This document shows positions 51,203-58,979 of a stretch of DNA of 64,000 bases, one piece after another. The notes below the pieces were generated by a model. The model saw nothing but the letters and a program-made list of their open reading frames with translations, was not told the DNA's origin and ran no database searches. Position 1 is the first letter of the stretch, and each line of letters starts with the position of its first letter. Source of the DNA: Patescibacteria group bacterium (GTDB lineage Bacteria > Patescibacteriota > Microgenomatia > UBA1406 > GWC2-37-13); the NCBI GenBank assembly GCA_026004435.1, contig BPJD01000005.1:1-64000 (forward strand). The letters are read 5' to 3'. The translations under genes were made by a program, and so were the position numbers.

Positions 51203-52266
51203 GCCAGATAAATTCTGCCGTCGTTTTCTTTGCTGATAAGCTGTTTTAGTTCAAGCAAAGTAATAGTTGAGATAAGTTTGTTAGTTGTTATATTTAGTTT
51301 TTGTTTAAGTTCTTCAAGATACAAAGGCTGTTGTTTAATAAGCTCAATTATTTGTTTTTCAATGTCGCTTAAATTCTGATTATTAAGTTTCTTTTTTGAT
51401 CTAAGATTGTAATAACTGCTTAATTCACTACTTGATATTATTGGGTAAGCTCCGTTTTGAATTAAGAGGTTGGGAGCAAAGCTGTTTGGTTCTGTTATGT
51501 TGCCTGGAACAGCAAAAAGATCTCTGCCTTGCTCTGCGCAGTACTTGGCAGTAATTAAACTGCCGGAGTTGTTTTTACCTTGAATTACAACTACTGCTTT
51601 TGATAAACCGGAAATAATTCTATTTCTTGAGATAAACAAACCTTTTTTTACAGTTGTTTCTGGTGGAAACTCTGAGACAACAGCTCCTGTTTTAATTATT
51701 TGGTTATAAAGCTGTCTGTTAATTGCAGGGTAAATTATATCAACTCCACAGCCGAGTACAGCAACTGTTGTCAGGTTGTTTTTTATAGCTGTCTGATGAG
51801 CGATAGTATCAATTCCTAAGGCCATGCCAGAAACAATTGTTATATCTTTGTCAGACAAATCTTTAATTATTTGTTTTGTTATTGTTTGTCCATAAGCTGT
51901 TGGCTTTCTGGTTCCAACTATTGCTATTTTTTTGTTTTCTGCAATTTTTTTCCAGCTATGAGATTTGATAAATAAACAAATCGGTGCATCTGGGATTTGT
52001 TTTAAGTCTTTGGGATAGTCTTTGTTAAACTGAGTAAAAACCAAAATATTTTTATGTTTAAGTTTTTTAAGTTCTGTTTCTGGGTTAAAACTTTTTCTAA
52101 AGGCCAGAAATTTATCAGTTTGTTGTCCTAATATTGGCTGAAGCAGGTCTTTTCTTGCTTTTAATGCTTGATTTGGATTTTTAAATAACTTAATTAGGTC
52201 TTTAAACTTGGCAGGTCCTATACCCTGAAAGTAGGCAAAGGTAAGCACTGCTTTAAGTTCTTGCAT
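51199..52266 (-). CDS. dprA: DNA processing protein DprA
   Basis: 355 residues. N-terminal SAM-like LTFAYFQGIGPAKFKDLI; Rossmann domain with KIAIVGTRKPTAYGQTI, ITIVSGMALGIDTIAHQTAI, VAVLGCGVDIIYPAINR, VVVIQGKNNSGSLITAKYCAEQGRDLFAVPG (DprA core); C-terminal winged helix. It protects incoming ssDNA and loads RecA in natural transformation. A TATAAT box lies 6 nt before its ATG, within the promoter of the divergent aminotransferase. Confidence 0.95.
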   Translation of the reverse strand: MQELKAVLTFAYFQGIGPAKFKDLIKLFKNPNQALKARKDLLQPILGQQTDKFLAFRKSFNPETELKKLKHKNILVFTQFNKDYPKDLKQIPDAPICLFIKSHSWKKIAENKKIAIVGTRKPTAYGQTITKQIIKDLSDKDITIVSGMALGIDTIAHQTAIKNNLTTVAVLGCGVDIIYPAINRQLYNQIIKTGAVVSEFPPETTVKKGLFISRNRIISGLSKAVVVIQGKNNSGSLITAKYCAEQGRDLFAVPGNITEPNSFAPNLLIQNGAYPIISSSELSSYYNLRSKKKLNNQNLSDIEKQIIELIKQQPLYLEELKQKLNITTNKLISTITLLELKQLISKENDGRIYLA

Positions 52267-52295
52267 TTGTAAATTATATAAAAATCTTTTATGAT
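52267..52295 (+). promoter_or_regulatory. Bidirectional leaderless promoter between dprA and the aminotransferase gene
   Basis: Plus strand: TTGTAA (52267-52272), 17-bp spacer, TATGAT (52290-52295), 7 nt before the ATG at 52303. Minus strand: TATAAT at 52273-52278, 6 nt before the dprA ATG at 52266. The two promoters overlap in 36 bp between the start codons. Confidence 0.65.
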
Positions 52296-52302
52296 TTAAG
52301 AT

Positions 52303-53433
52303 ATGTCAGATAGCTGGAGTTTATCAAGCAGGTCTAAAACTTCATCTGATTATATTTTTTTGCAGTTGCAGAGGTTAAAAACTGAGATTGAACAAAAACA
52401 ACAGGTTAAGGTGCTTGATCTGTCTGCAGGCGTACCAAAGTTTCCTCCATCAAAAATAAACAAGTTAAAGCTTCAGGAGTTGGCAAGTGAGACAGAGGTT
52501 TATTATTATCCGTCTTATAAGCCTGTGCCTGAGTTTGTTTCAGCTGTTTTAAATTGGTATAAAAAAAGATTTGGAGTAAAAAAAGAGTTATTTGTACAGA
52601 TAGGCCATGGAGCTAAAGATATCTTAACTCATCTGCCTTATATATTTACAGACGAAGATGATGAGGTTTTGGTTCCCAACCCGGGGTACCCGGGGTTTGT
52701 TTCATCGTTTAAGTTTCTTGGAATAAGGCCTGTATTTTATAATCTGTCTGAAGAAACCAACTTTAGTCTTGATCTTGAAAAAATTAAACAGTCTGTATCT
52801 AAAAAAACCAAGGCTATTATTGTTAATTTTCCGTCTAATCCGACTGGCCAGGTTGCAGATAAATTTCAACTTCAGCAGTTGGTTGATTTTTGCAGAGAGA
52901 CAGGTATTGTGTTAGTTTATGATAATGCTTACAGCGAGATTTATTTTTCCAAATTTGTTCCTCCAAGCATCTTTGAGTGCCAAGGAGCTGAACAAATTGC
53001 TGTTGAGATTGGATCTGTTTCTAAGACATTTTCTTTAGCAGGCATTAGACTTGGTTTTATTGTAGGCAATGAAAAGTTTATATCAGCTTTTTCTAGTATG
53101 AAATCAGCCTTTGATACAGGAGTGTTTACAGCGGTTCAGAGAGTGGCGGCTTATGCTTATGACAACTTTGATTATAACTGGTATGAGCAGATGATTCTAA
53201 AGTATAAGGAGAACATCATTAAAACAGCCAATATTTTAAGTTCTTTAGGCCTAAAGTTTGAGTTTCCCAAGGCTGGGTTGTATTTTTGGGCAAAGATTCC
53301 AGATGCTTATGAATCCTCAGATAAATTTGTGGTTGATGTGCTTGAGAAAAAATACATTCTGCTTGCTCCCGGATCTGCGTTTGGCAGTCTTGGGACAAGA
53401 TATATTAGAGCTTCTTTTTGCGCCTTGCCTTAA
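52303..53433 (+). CDS. Pyridoxal-phosphate aminotransferase, class I/II
   Basis: 376 residues. PLP-binding landmarks: VQIGHGAKDILTHL, FPSNPTGQVADKFQLQQLVD, LVYDNAYSEIYF, and the Schiff-base Lys in GSVSKTFSLAGIRLGFIVG near residue 245, then FASFC-terminal RASF. Class I aminotransferases act on aspartate, diaminopimelate or aromatic acids; the substrate cannot be set from sequence. It could also serve the last step of leucine synthesis, since a leu operon lies 4.4 kb downstream. Confidence 0.9.
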   Translation: MSDSWSLSSRSKTSSDYIFLQLQRLKTEIEQKQQVKVLDLSAGVPKFPPSKINKLKLQELASETEVYYYPSYKPVPEFVSAVLNWYKKRFGVKKELFVQIGHGAKDILTHLPYIFTDEDDEVLVPNPGYPGFVSSFKFLGIRPVFYNLSEETNFSLDLEKIKQSVSKKTKAIIVNFPSNPTGQVADKFQLQQLVDFCRETGIVLVYDNAYSEIYFSKFVPPSIFECQGAEQIAVEIGSVSKTFSLAGIRLGFIVGNEKFISAFSSMKSAFDTGVFTAVQRVAAYAYDNFDYNWYEQMILKYKENIIKTANILSSLGLKFEFPKAGLYFWAKIPDAYESSDKFVVDVLEKKYILLAPGSAFGSLGTRYIRASFCALP

Positions 53434-53474
53434 TCTCTTTAAATTTGTTAGGTTTTCTTTTATACTGTATTTAT

Positions 53475-54305
53475 ATGTACAAGCATCCGATTCCAAAACA
53501 AATTACTACTTTTGAGTTTAAGTTAATCGGGTTTTTAACCCTAAAGCAGTTTGGCTATCTTATTGTTTTTATGCCATTGGGCTATTTGGTGTTTTTTTTC
53601 TTTCCAGTTCCGTATCTTAATATTCTAATGGGGCTTGCTACTGCAGGTGTTGGTGCTGCTTTGGCTTTTCTAAGAATCCAAGATCGGCCTTTGGAGGTTT
53701 GGATCTCTAACTTTTATAAAAGCATAAACTCTCCAACTATTTATATTTATCAGCCGTCTCATCTTGATTTATCTTTTTTGCAGGGTGTTTTTATCTCCGA
53801 CAAAAAACAGATTAAGTCTTATCTGACAGCCAGCAGTTACTTGAGTCAGTATCAGCCAAGATTTAAACAGCCAGTTTCAGATCAAAGAGATCAAAAAAAA
53901 TTTTCATTAAGCTCTTTGTTTTTTGCCCCAAAGACAACTAATTCTCAACCATCAGATGTAAAAAAGACTAATTTGCCTGCAAAGCAACAGGTTGGTACTG
54001 GCTTAAAAGAAAATTATGCTGAACAACAGACTGTTATAAAACCATTTTTATCTGGTGTTGTTTACTCAACTAGAAAGGTTGTCTTGCCCGGCATCTTAGT
54101 TTATATTAAAGATAATCAAGGTAAGGTAGTTAGGCTAATGAAGAGCAATGTTCACGGAGTCTTTGCCACCTTTAAACCTCTAGATGAAGGGGAGTATAAG
54201 GTTGTGTTTCAGGATCCAAGCAACACTAATACATTTGATACAATAGACTTAAGTATCCGAAAGGATAAGCCAATTGATATTTTGCAAGTTTATGCCAAGC
54301 AGTAA
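53475..54305 (+). CDS. PrgI-family secretion protein with a carboxypeptidase-regulatory-like domain
   Basis: 276 residues from the ATG at 53475 (MYKHPIPKQITTFEFK), chosen because the PrgI signature starts there; a TATACT box lies 8 nt upstream. Two helices (~25-70) and LAFLRIQDRPLEVWISNFYKSI are typical of PrgI, the VirB3-like membrane protein of Gram-positive-type conjugation systems. A Lys/Gln linker is followed by a beta-domain SGVVYSTRKVVLPGILVYIKD with FATFKPLDEGEYKVVF, resembling carboxypeptidase-regulatory-like or SdrD_B repeats. First gene of the PrgI-TraC-VirB4 operon. Confidence 0.85.
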   Translation: MYKHPIPKQITTFEFKLIGFLTLKQFGYLIVFMPLGYLVFFFFPVPYLNILMGLATAGVGAALAFLRIQDRPLEVWISNFYKSINSPTIYIYQPSHLDLSFLQGVFISDKKQIKSYLTASSYLSQYQPRFKQPVSDQRDQKKFSLSSLFFAPKTTNSQPSDVKKTNLPAKQQVGTGLKENYAEQQTVIKPFLSGVVYSTRKVVLPGILVYIKDNQGKVVRLMKSNVHGVFATFKPLDEGEYKVVFQDPSNTNTFDTIDLSIRKDKPIDILQVYAKQ

Positions 54306-54311
54306 GGTATT

Positions 54312-54959
54312 ATGAAGGATGTGAAAAATTTGCCTAAAGCAGCTACTCAGCAGTTTGTTGAGATTGAGGATATCTGGGAGGATATAGTAATGCTAAAAGA
54401 TTATTCCTGTTTTAATATAATTGAGGTGGGAGCAATTAATTACTGGTTTTTATCTCAAGAAGAGCAGGAGTCTGTTATCTATTCGTTTGCTGAGTTTTTG
54501 AACTCATTGTCATTTCCTGTTCAGATATCAATTTTGTCAAGAAAGATGGATATATCATCTTACTTAGAGTTTGTTGACAATAAAATTAAAGAACAAAAAT
54601 CACAAAAATTAAAGGATCTGCTAGTCTCTTATCAGAACTTTATAAAAGACATAGTTAAACAAAATACTGTATTGGAAAAAAGATTTTTTGTTGTTATTCC
54701 TTTTTCACCTCTTGAGTTGGGAGTTAAGGCTATAAAAGGAAAATTAAACAAAAACTTTGTGTTTCAGAGGGCAAAGGTTTCTTTATCACCAAAAAGAGAT
54801 CATATTCTAAGACTTTTATCAAAAATTGGTTTAAAAGGCAGTGTTTTGCCTAAACAAGAGATTGTTGAGTTGTTTCACAATATCTATAATCCCAGCAAAA
54901 CTGGAATTAAGCTAGCTCCAGTTGACAGCTATACAGAAGTTATATTATCAGCAGATTAA
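54312..54959 (+). CDS. TraC-like secretion accessory protein
   Basis: 215 residues between the PrgI gene (6 bp upstream) and VirB4 (3 bp downstream). VEIEDIWEDIVMLKDYSCFNIIEV followed by FSLSFPVQISILSRKMDISSY and EKRFFVVIPFSPLEL resembles the N-terminal domain of the VirB4/TraC ATPase family, here as a separate protein. In these bacteria the TraC-like and VirB4 proteins are often encoded in tandem. Catalytic motifs are absent, so a structural role is likely. Confidence 0.7.
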   Translation: MKDVKNLPKAATQQFVEIEDIWEDIVMLKDYSCFNIIEVGAINYWFLSQEEQESVIYSFAEFLNSLSFPVQISILSRKMDISSYLEFVDNKIKEQKSQKLKDLLVSYQNFIKDIVKQNTVLEKRFFVVIPFSPLELGVKAIKGKLNKNFVFQRAKVSLSPKRDHILRLLSKIGLKGSVLPKQEIVELFHNIYNPSKTGIKLAPVDSYTEVILSAD

Positions 54960-54962
54960 CTT

Positions 54963-55436
54963 ATGTTTTTTTTCAGTAAAAAAAATAATCAGAAAAAAAA
55001 TAAAGAACCTTTAGGAAAACCAGCTTCAGATGTGCTGAAAAAGGGTACTGTTTCGATTAAGGATCTGATAGCTCCACATTTTATTGAGGTTGATTTCAAT
55101 CACATTAAGATTAATGATATGTTTTACAGAACAATCTTTGTTAGTGGTTATCCTCGCTATGCTAATCCAAACTGGTTAAGTTCATTAATTACTTTTGATC
55201 ACCCTTTGTATATTTCCTTTTTTATTTATCCTACAGAAGCAGGAGATGTTTTAGAACAGTTAAAGAAAAAGATAGCTGAGATGGAAGCAACAATAGATTC
55301 TCAGGTTAGAGAAGGCAAGGTTGTTGATCCTAATATTCAGGTGGCTTTAGATGATGCTTTATCTCTTCAGGCTGAGTTGGCTCGCGGAACAGAAAGGTTT
55401 TTTCAGTTCTGCTTTATACATAACTATTTCTGCTGA
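54963..55436 (+). CDS. VirB4 ATPase, N-terminal fragment (frameshifted)
   Basis: 157 residues, ending at TGA (55434-55436) after FFQFCFIHNYFC. The real protein continues in another frame: ISAESEKELENIAQQLRSLL (55423-55482) and on to SHPASL, then, after a further +1 step near 55523, MEDGFKATLPMFKDDLKI in the next entry. The first change fits a single extra T near 55412; the second one extra base just after a perfect palindrome GCAAGTCTTGC (55513-55523). This is the N-terminal part of the VirB4 fold (GTVSIKDLIAPHFIEVDFNH, GDVLEQLKKKIAEM). Confidence 0.7.
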   Translation: MFFFSKKNNQKKNKEPLGKPASDVLKKGTVSIKDLIAPHFIEVDFNHIKINDMFYRTIFVSGYPRYANPNWLSSLITFDHPLYISFFIYPTEAGDVLEQLKKKIAEMEATIDSQVREGKVVDPNIQVALDDALSLQAELARGTERFFQFCFIHNYFC

Positions 55437-55519
55437 GTCAGAAAAAGAGCTTGAGAATATCGCACAGCAGTTAAGATCATTACTATCTTCTCTTTATATT
55501 ATCTCTCATCCGGCAAGTC

Positions 55520-56713
55520 TTGCAGATGGAAGATGGTTTTAAGGCTACTTTGCCTATGTTTAAAGATGATCTAAAGATCTTAAGAAATATGGATACAACC
55601 TCAATTGCCTATACTTTTCCATTTTCTACTGCAAGTTTAACCCAAAACGAAGGTATTTTATATGGTGTTAATGCCAATGACAGTTCCTTAATTATTTTTG
55701 ACAGGTTTAAACTTGAGAATGCCAACTCAGTTATTTTAGGTAAATCAGGAGGAGGAAAAAGTTTTTTAGTAAAACTTGAAGCCTTAAGATTGTTTGCTCA
55801 AGGAGTTGATATTATCATCATTGATCCTGAAAATGAGTACCAAAAATTAGCGGAAAGCGTTGGCGGAGAGTTTGTTGAGTTTTCTATCTCCTCTGAAGCT
55901 AACATCAATCCCTTTGATCTTGATCCTGACTCTGCAGAAGAGGATGAGCTTCAGAATAAAATCTTGGATTTGCACTCTCTTATGAATGTAATAATGGGAG
56001 AGTTGTCTCCTACACAGGATGCTTTGCTTGATAAAGCTTTAGTTTTGACTTATCAACAAAAAGGCATTACCCTTGATCCAGAAACATTTAAAAACGAGTC
56101 GCCTATGCTTGAGGATCTGTATAAGGTTTTAATAGGAATGGAAACTCCAGAAGCAAAGGATTTGGCCGCTCGGCTTGAGAAGTTTGTCACAGGCTCAGCT
56201 GCAGGAATTTTAAACCAGAGATCCAACTTTGATCTTAAAAATCCATTTACTGTTTTTGGCATTAGAGATCTTGAAGATAACTTAAGACCAGTGGCAATGT
56301 ATATTGTTTTGGAGTACATATGGAACAAAATCAGAAAAGAAAAGAAAAAAAGAATACTTATAGTTGATGAGGCTTGGTACTTAATTAAAAACAAAGACTC
56401 AGGAGCTTACCTGCACTCATTTGCCAAAAGAGCAAGAAAGTATTTACTGGGCTTGACTACAATAACACAAGATGTTGAGGATTTTTTGGCTACTCAAGAG
56501 GGTAAGGCAATTATTACCAACTCAAGTATGCAGATTATTTTAAAACAATCAACTGCCTCAATTGAACAGATATCAAAAACTTTTTATCTTACTGGTGGAG
56601 AAAGACATTATTTGCTGTCTGCAGGTGTTGGCCAAGGTTTGTTTTTTGCCGGACAGTCGCATGTTGGTATTCAGGTAATTGCCAGTAGAGAGGAGCGAGA
56701 AATTATTGAATAA
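55520..56713 (+). CDS. VirB4 ATPase, C-terminal ATPase domain (frameshifted gene)
   Basis: 397 residues, really the second part of a ~580-residue protein starting at 54963. ANSVILGKSGGGKSFLVKLEAL is the Walker A, VDIIIIDPENEYQKLAESVGGEFVEFS the following strand, and KRILIVDEAWYLIKNKDSG the Walker B, with TITQDVEDFLATQEGKAIITNSSMQIILKQ after it; all VirB4/TraC landmarks. It powers assembly and substrate transport of a type IV secretion system. The first residues here (MQMEDGFKAT) come from the frame after the second break. Confidence 0.8.
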   Translation: MQMEDGFKATLPMFKDDLKILRNMDTTSIAYTFPFSTASLTQNEGILYGVNANDSSLIIFDRFKLENANSVILGKSGGGKSFLVKLEALRLFAQGVDIIIIDPENEYQKLAESVGGEFVEFSISSEANINPFDLDPDSAEEDELQNKILDLHSLMNVIMGELSPTQDALLDKALVLTYQQKGITLDPETFKNESPMLEDLYKVLIGMETPEAKDLAARLEKFVTGSAAGILNQRSNFDLKNPFTVFGIRDLEDNLRPVAMYIVLEYIWNKIRKEKKKRILIVDEAWYLIKNKDSGAYLHSFAKRARKYLLGLTTITQDVEDFLATQEGKAIITNSSMQIILKQSTASIEQISKTFYLTGGERHYLLSAGVGQGLFFAGQSHVGIQVIASREEREIIE

Positions 56714-56725
56714 ATTTAAATATTA

Positions 56726-57409
56726 ATGAAAAGATTTGTAATAGTTTTAGTCATAGGTTTTTTCTACACTGTTTTATTGGTTTCTAAGATCTATGCTGGT
56801 TATTTTTCATTTGAACAGCAGAATTTAACTGTTGGTGTAGGAGAAAGTTTTTCTGTAATAGTTAAGATTGATACTGAAAACACTGAAGTTGTTGGCGCTG
56901 AGGCTTTAATAGATTATGATAATGTTAAATTATCTGTAAACTCCATATCTAATCTGAATTTTTTTGATGAGTTCTCCTATGATATTATTGATCAAGGTAT
57001 TTATATAACAGGAAGTTTTGTAGATATTCAACAGACTAAATCTGGCTCTGGTCAGTTTGCAAAGATTACTTTTACAGCTGAGGAGCCCGGCACTGTAACG
57101 CTTGAGTTTATCTGCGATCCCAATATCCTTGAGTCTAGCTCTATTTTTGACAGTAATACAGAAGAAACAATAGTTTGTAGTTCTAATCAAACTGCTGAGA
57201 TCACAATAACAGGAGATTCTGGAAGTTCAGATAATAATCAGACGAACACTGGATCAGACACTGGAAATATAACAAAAGGAGGTGTTGAGGAGTCTTCTAC
57301 AGTAACTCAACTGCCAAAATCAGGCAGTGTTAATCTGTCTGTTTTTTATATGATGTTAGGTTTGTTGGCGTCTGGATTGGCTGTTGGTTTAAGAAATCTG
57401 TTAAAATAA
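56726..57409 (+). CDS. Cohesin-domain surface protein with an LPxTG-like tail
   Basis: 227 residues. Signal peptide (FVIVLVIGFFYTVLLVSKIYAG), then a cohesin-type beta-domain (LTVGVGESFSVIVKID ... VVGAEALIDYDNVKLSV ... GQFAKITFTAEEPGTVTLEF), a Ser/Thr-rich linker, and the tail LPKSGSVNLSVFYMMLGLLA, i.e. LPxSG plus a hydrophobic stretch ending in Lys. That resembles a sortase signal, except that the Thr is Ser. Cohesins bind dockerin modules. No sortase or dockerin was seen in the window. It follows VirB4 by 12 bp and may belong to the secretion operon. Confidence 0.75.
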   Translation: MKRFVIVLVIGFFYTVLLVSKIYAGYFSFEQQNLTVGVGESFSVIVKIDTENTEVVGAEALIDYDNVKLSVNSISNLNFFDEFSYDIIDQGIYITGSFVDIQQTKSGSGQFAKITFTAEEPGTVTLEFICDPNILESSSIFDSNTEETIVCSSNQTAEITITGDSGSSDNNQTNTGSDTGNITKGGVEESSTVTQLPKSGSVNLSVFYMMLGLLASGLAVGLRNLLK

Positions 57410-57449
57410 TCTTTGCTATGAAAAACGCAGTATTTTATTAGGAATTTAC

Positions 57450-57608
57450 ATGCCATTTTTTGTCTGTTCTTATCTTGATGGAGATTTAAAATTAAGCGAT
57501 GAGCATATCAATTATAAATGGGTAGACAAAACTAGTTATCAGACCCTTGATAAACAATCTTTTTTATTCAATGTTATAGAGTCTTATTTTAATTCTAATC
57601 AAGATTGA
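57450..57608 (+). pseudogene. Remnant of a NUDIX-type hydrolase C-terminus
   Basis: A 52-codon frame, MPFFVCSYLDGDLKLSDEHI and on, resembling the C-terminal part of NUDIX hydrolases (LxxSDEHxxYKWV). The frame is open upstream back to 57411 but the NUDIX box itself is missing, so this is a truncated relic. A small intact protein cannot be excluded. Confidence 0.45.
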
Positions 57609-57657
57609 GACTTTAATTTTAAATAGGCTAAAATATATTTTACTGGTTCAGATAATC

Positions 57658-57690
57658 TTGACTTTAGATTTGTTTATGGTTTAATATTAT
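57658..57690 (+). promoter_or_regulatory. Probable promoter of the leucine operon
   Basis: TTGACT at 57658-57663 is a good -35 box. The -10 is either TAATAT (57682-57687, 18-bp spacer) or TATTAT (57685-57690, 21 bp). Transcription would start about 57694-57697, within a few bases of the leader-peptide ATG at 57700. Confidence 0.5.
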
Positions 57691-57699
57691 TTACAAATT

Positions 57700-57762
57700 A
57701 TGGTTTTGCAAATAGATAATCAAAGTTTAGCTCTTCTTCTTAGCGCTGGTTTCAGGCGGTGA
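57700..57762 (+). CDS. leuL: Leucine operon leader peptide
   Basis: MVLQIDNQSLALLLSAGFRR, stop TGA at 57760-57762. Four of the 20 residues are Leu within six codons (TTA GCT CTT CTT CTT; 57727-57741), plus one more Leu at position 3. The Leu run lies inside the 5' arm of hairpin 1:2 and the stop codon lies inside the 5' arm of the antiterminator, exactly as ribosome-mediated attenuation needs. Too short for normal gene finding. No Shine-Dalgarno site; translation is probably leaderless or nearly so. Confidence 0.82.
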   Translation: MVLQIDNQSLALLLSAGFRR

Positions 57763-57815
57763 GAAGTCTGTGAGCTAAATATTTAGTTTCTCCCGCCTGA
57801 AAGGCGGGTTTTTTT
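57726..57815 (+). promoter_or_regulatory. Leucine attenuator (protector, antiterminator and terminator hairpins)
   Basis: Three mutually exclusive structures. Protector 1:2: TTTAGCTC (57726-57733) with GAGCTAAA (57772-57779), plus CTTCT with AGAAG. Antiterminator 2:3: TTTCAGGCGG-T-GAGAA (57750-57765) with TTCTC-CCGCCTGAAA (57788-57802), 15 bp with one bulge. Terminator 3:4: CCCGCC-TGAAA-GGCGGG plus T tract. Expected behaviour: a ribosome stalled at the Leu codons for lack of Leu-tRNA leaves 57750-57765 free, the antiterminator forms and leuA is transcribed; a ribosome that reaches the stop codon covers it and the terminator forms. Confidence 0.85.
57792..57815 (+). terminator. Attenuator terminator upstream of leuA
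   Basis: GC-only stem CCCGCC (57792-57797), loop TGAAA, GGCGGG (57803-57808), then seven T (57809-57815). It ends 3 bp before the leuA ATG (57819). Confidence 0.92.
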
Positions 57816-57818
57816 ATT

Positions 57819-58979
57819 ATGAAAAAGATTTTTGTTTTTGACACAACATTAAGAGATGGCGAACAGGTTCCTGGTTGCCAGTTAAATACCAAAGAAAAAT
57901 TGATTATTGCCGAACACTTAGAGCGTTTAGGTGTTGATGTTATTGAGGCAGGTTTTCCTATATCTTCACCTGGTGATTTTGAATCTGTTGTTTCTATATC
58001 TAAACAAGTTAAAAAGCCAGTTGTTTGCGCTTTAACCAGAGCTTTAAAACCAGATATTGATTGCGCTGTTGACGCTTTGAGGTTTGCTAAAAGAAAAAGA
58101 ATTCATACAGGCATTGGAGCTTCAGATATTCATATTAAATATAAGTTTAGATCTAATAGGCAACAGATATTACTACAAGCTGTTTGGGCAGTAAAGTATG
58201 CAAAACAGTTTGTTGAAGATGTGGAGTTTTATGCTGAAGATGCTGGTAGAGCAGATAATGAGTTTTTGGCCAAAATGGTTCAGTCAGTTATTAAAGCTGG
58301 CGCCACAGTTGTAAATATTCCTGATACAACTGGTTACTGTCTGCCAGAGGAGTTTGGATCAAAAATCAAGTTTTTAATTGATAATGTGGATAATATACAC
58401 AAAGCAATAATCTCGGTTCATTGTCACAATGATTTGGGTTTGGCTACGGCCAATACTTTATCCGGGGTTTTAAACGGAGCTAGTCAGATTGAGACTACTA
58501 TCAATGGCATTGGAGAAAGAGCTGGAAATGCGGCTATGGAAGAGATCGTTATGATAATTAAAACCAAAAAACTAAAGTTCTATACAGATATTGATACTAA
58601 AAAGATTTATCAGACAAGTCAAATTGTTTCAAAACTAATGAATATGCCGATTCAAAAAAACAAAGCTATAGTTGGTAGGAATGCTTTTGCTCACTCATCT
58701 GGAATTCACCAGGATGGTGTTTTAAAGAGACGAGAGAACTATGAGATTATTGATCCTAAAGATATAGGGTTGGACAGATCTCAAATTATTTTAACAGCAA
58801 GATCTGGAAGATCTGCTTTAAAATTTAGATTGCAGAGCCTTAATTACAGGGTTGATGATACTACTTTAGATTTTATTTACAACGAGTTCTTAAAATTGGC
58901 AGATAGAATAAAGGAGGTTGATGATAGAAACTTAAGACAGTTAATGTTACAAATTAACAATCAAAACTATGAACACTAA
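57819..58979 (+). CDS. leuA: 2-Isopropylmalate synthase, lacking the C-terminal regulatory domain
   Basis: 386 residues. [22 protein letters not shown] at the start and [21 protein letters not shown] with [14 protein letters not shown] near residue 205 are the catalytic HMGL-like motifs; the accessory region has [17 protein letters not shown]. It condenses acetyl-CoA with 2-ketoisovalerate. The usual ~510-residue LeuA has a C-terminal domain that senses leucine; this protein ends before it, so end-product inhibition is probably lost. Homocitrate or citramalate synthases are related, but leuDC and leuB follow. Overlaps leuDC by 11 bp. No Shine-Dalgarno site: the terminator's 3' arm occupies that place. 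Confidence 0.9.
   Translation: MKKIFVFDTTLRDGEQVPGCQLNTKEKLIIAEHLERLGVDVIEAGFPISSPGDFESVVSISKQVKKPVVCALTRALKPDIDCAVDALRFAKRKRIHTGIGASDIHIKYKFRSNRQQILLQAVWAVKYAKQFVEDVEFYAEDAGRADNEFLAKMVQSVIKAGATVVNIPDTTGYCLPEEFGSKIKFLIDNVDNIHKAIISVHCHNDLGLATANTLSGVLNGASQIETTINGIGERAGNAAMEEIVMIIKTKKLKFYTDIDTKKIYQTSQIVSKLMNMPIQKNKAIVGRNAFAHSSGIHQDGVLKRRENYEIIDPKDIGLDRSQIILTARSGRSALKFRLQSLNYRVDDTTLDFIYNEFLKLADRIKEVDDRNLRQLMLQINNQNYEH

Noticed and set aside
55351-55542. A separate 63-residue protein
   Set aside because: Its middle part is the VirB4 continuation in the second frame; the ends are out-of-frame reading.
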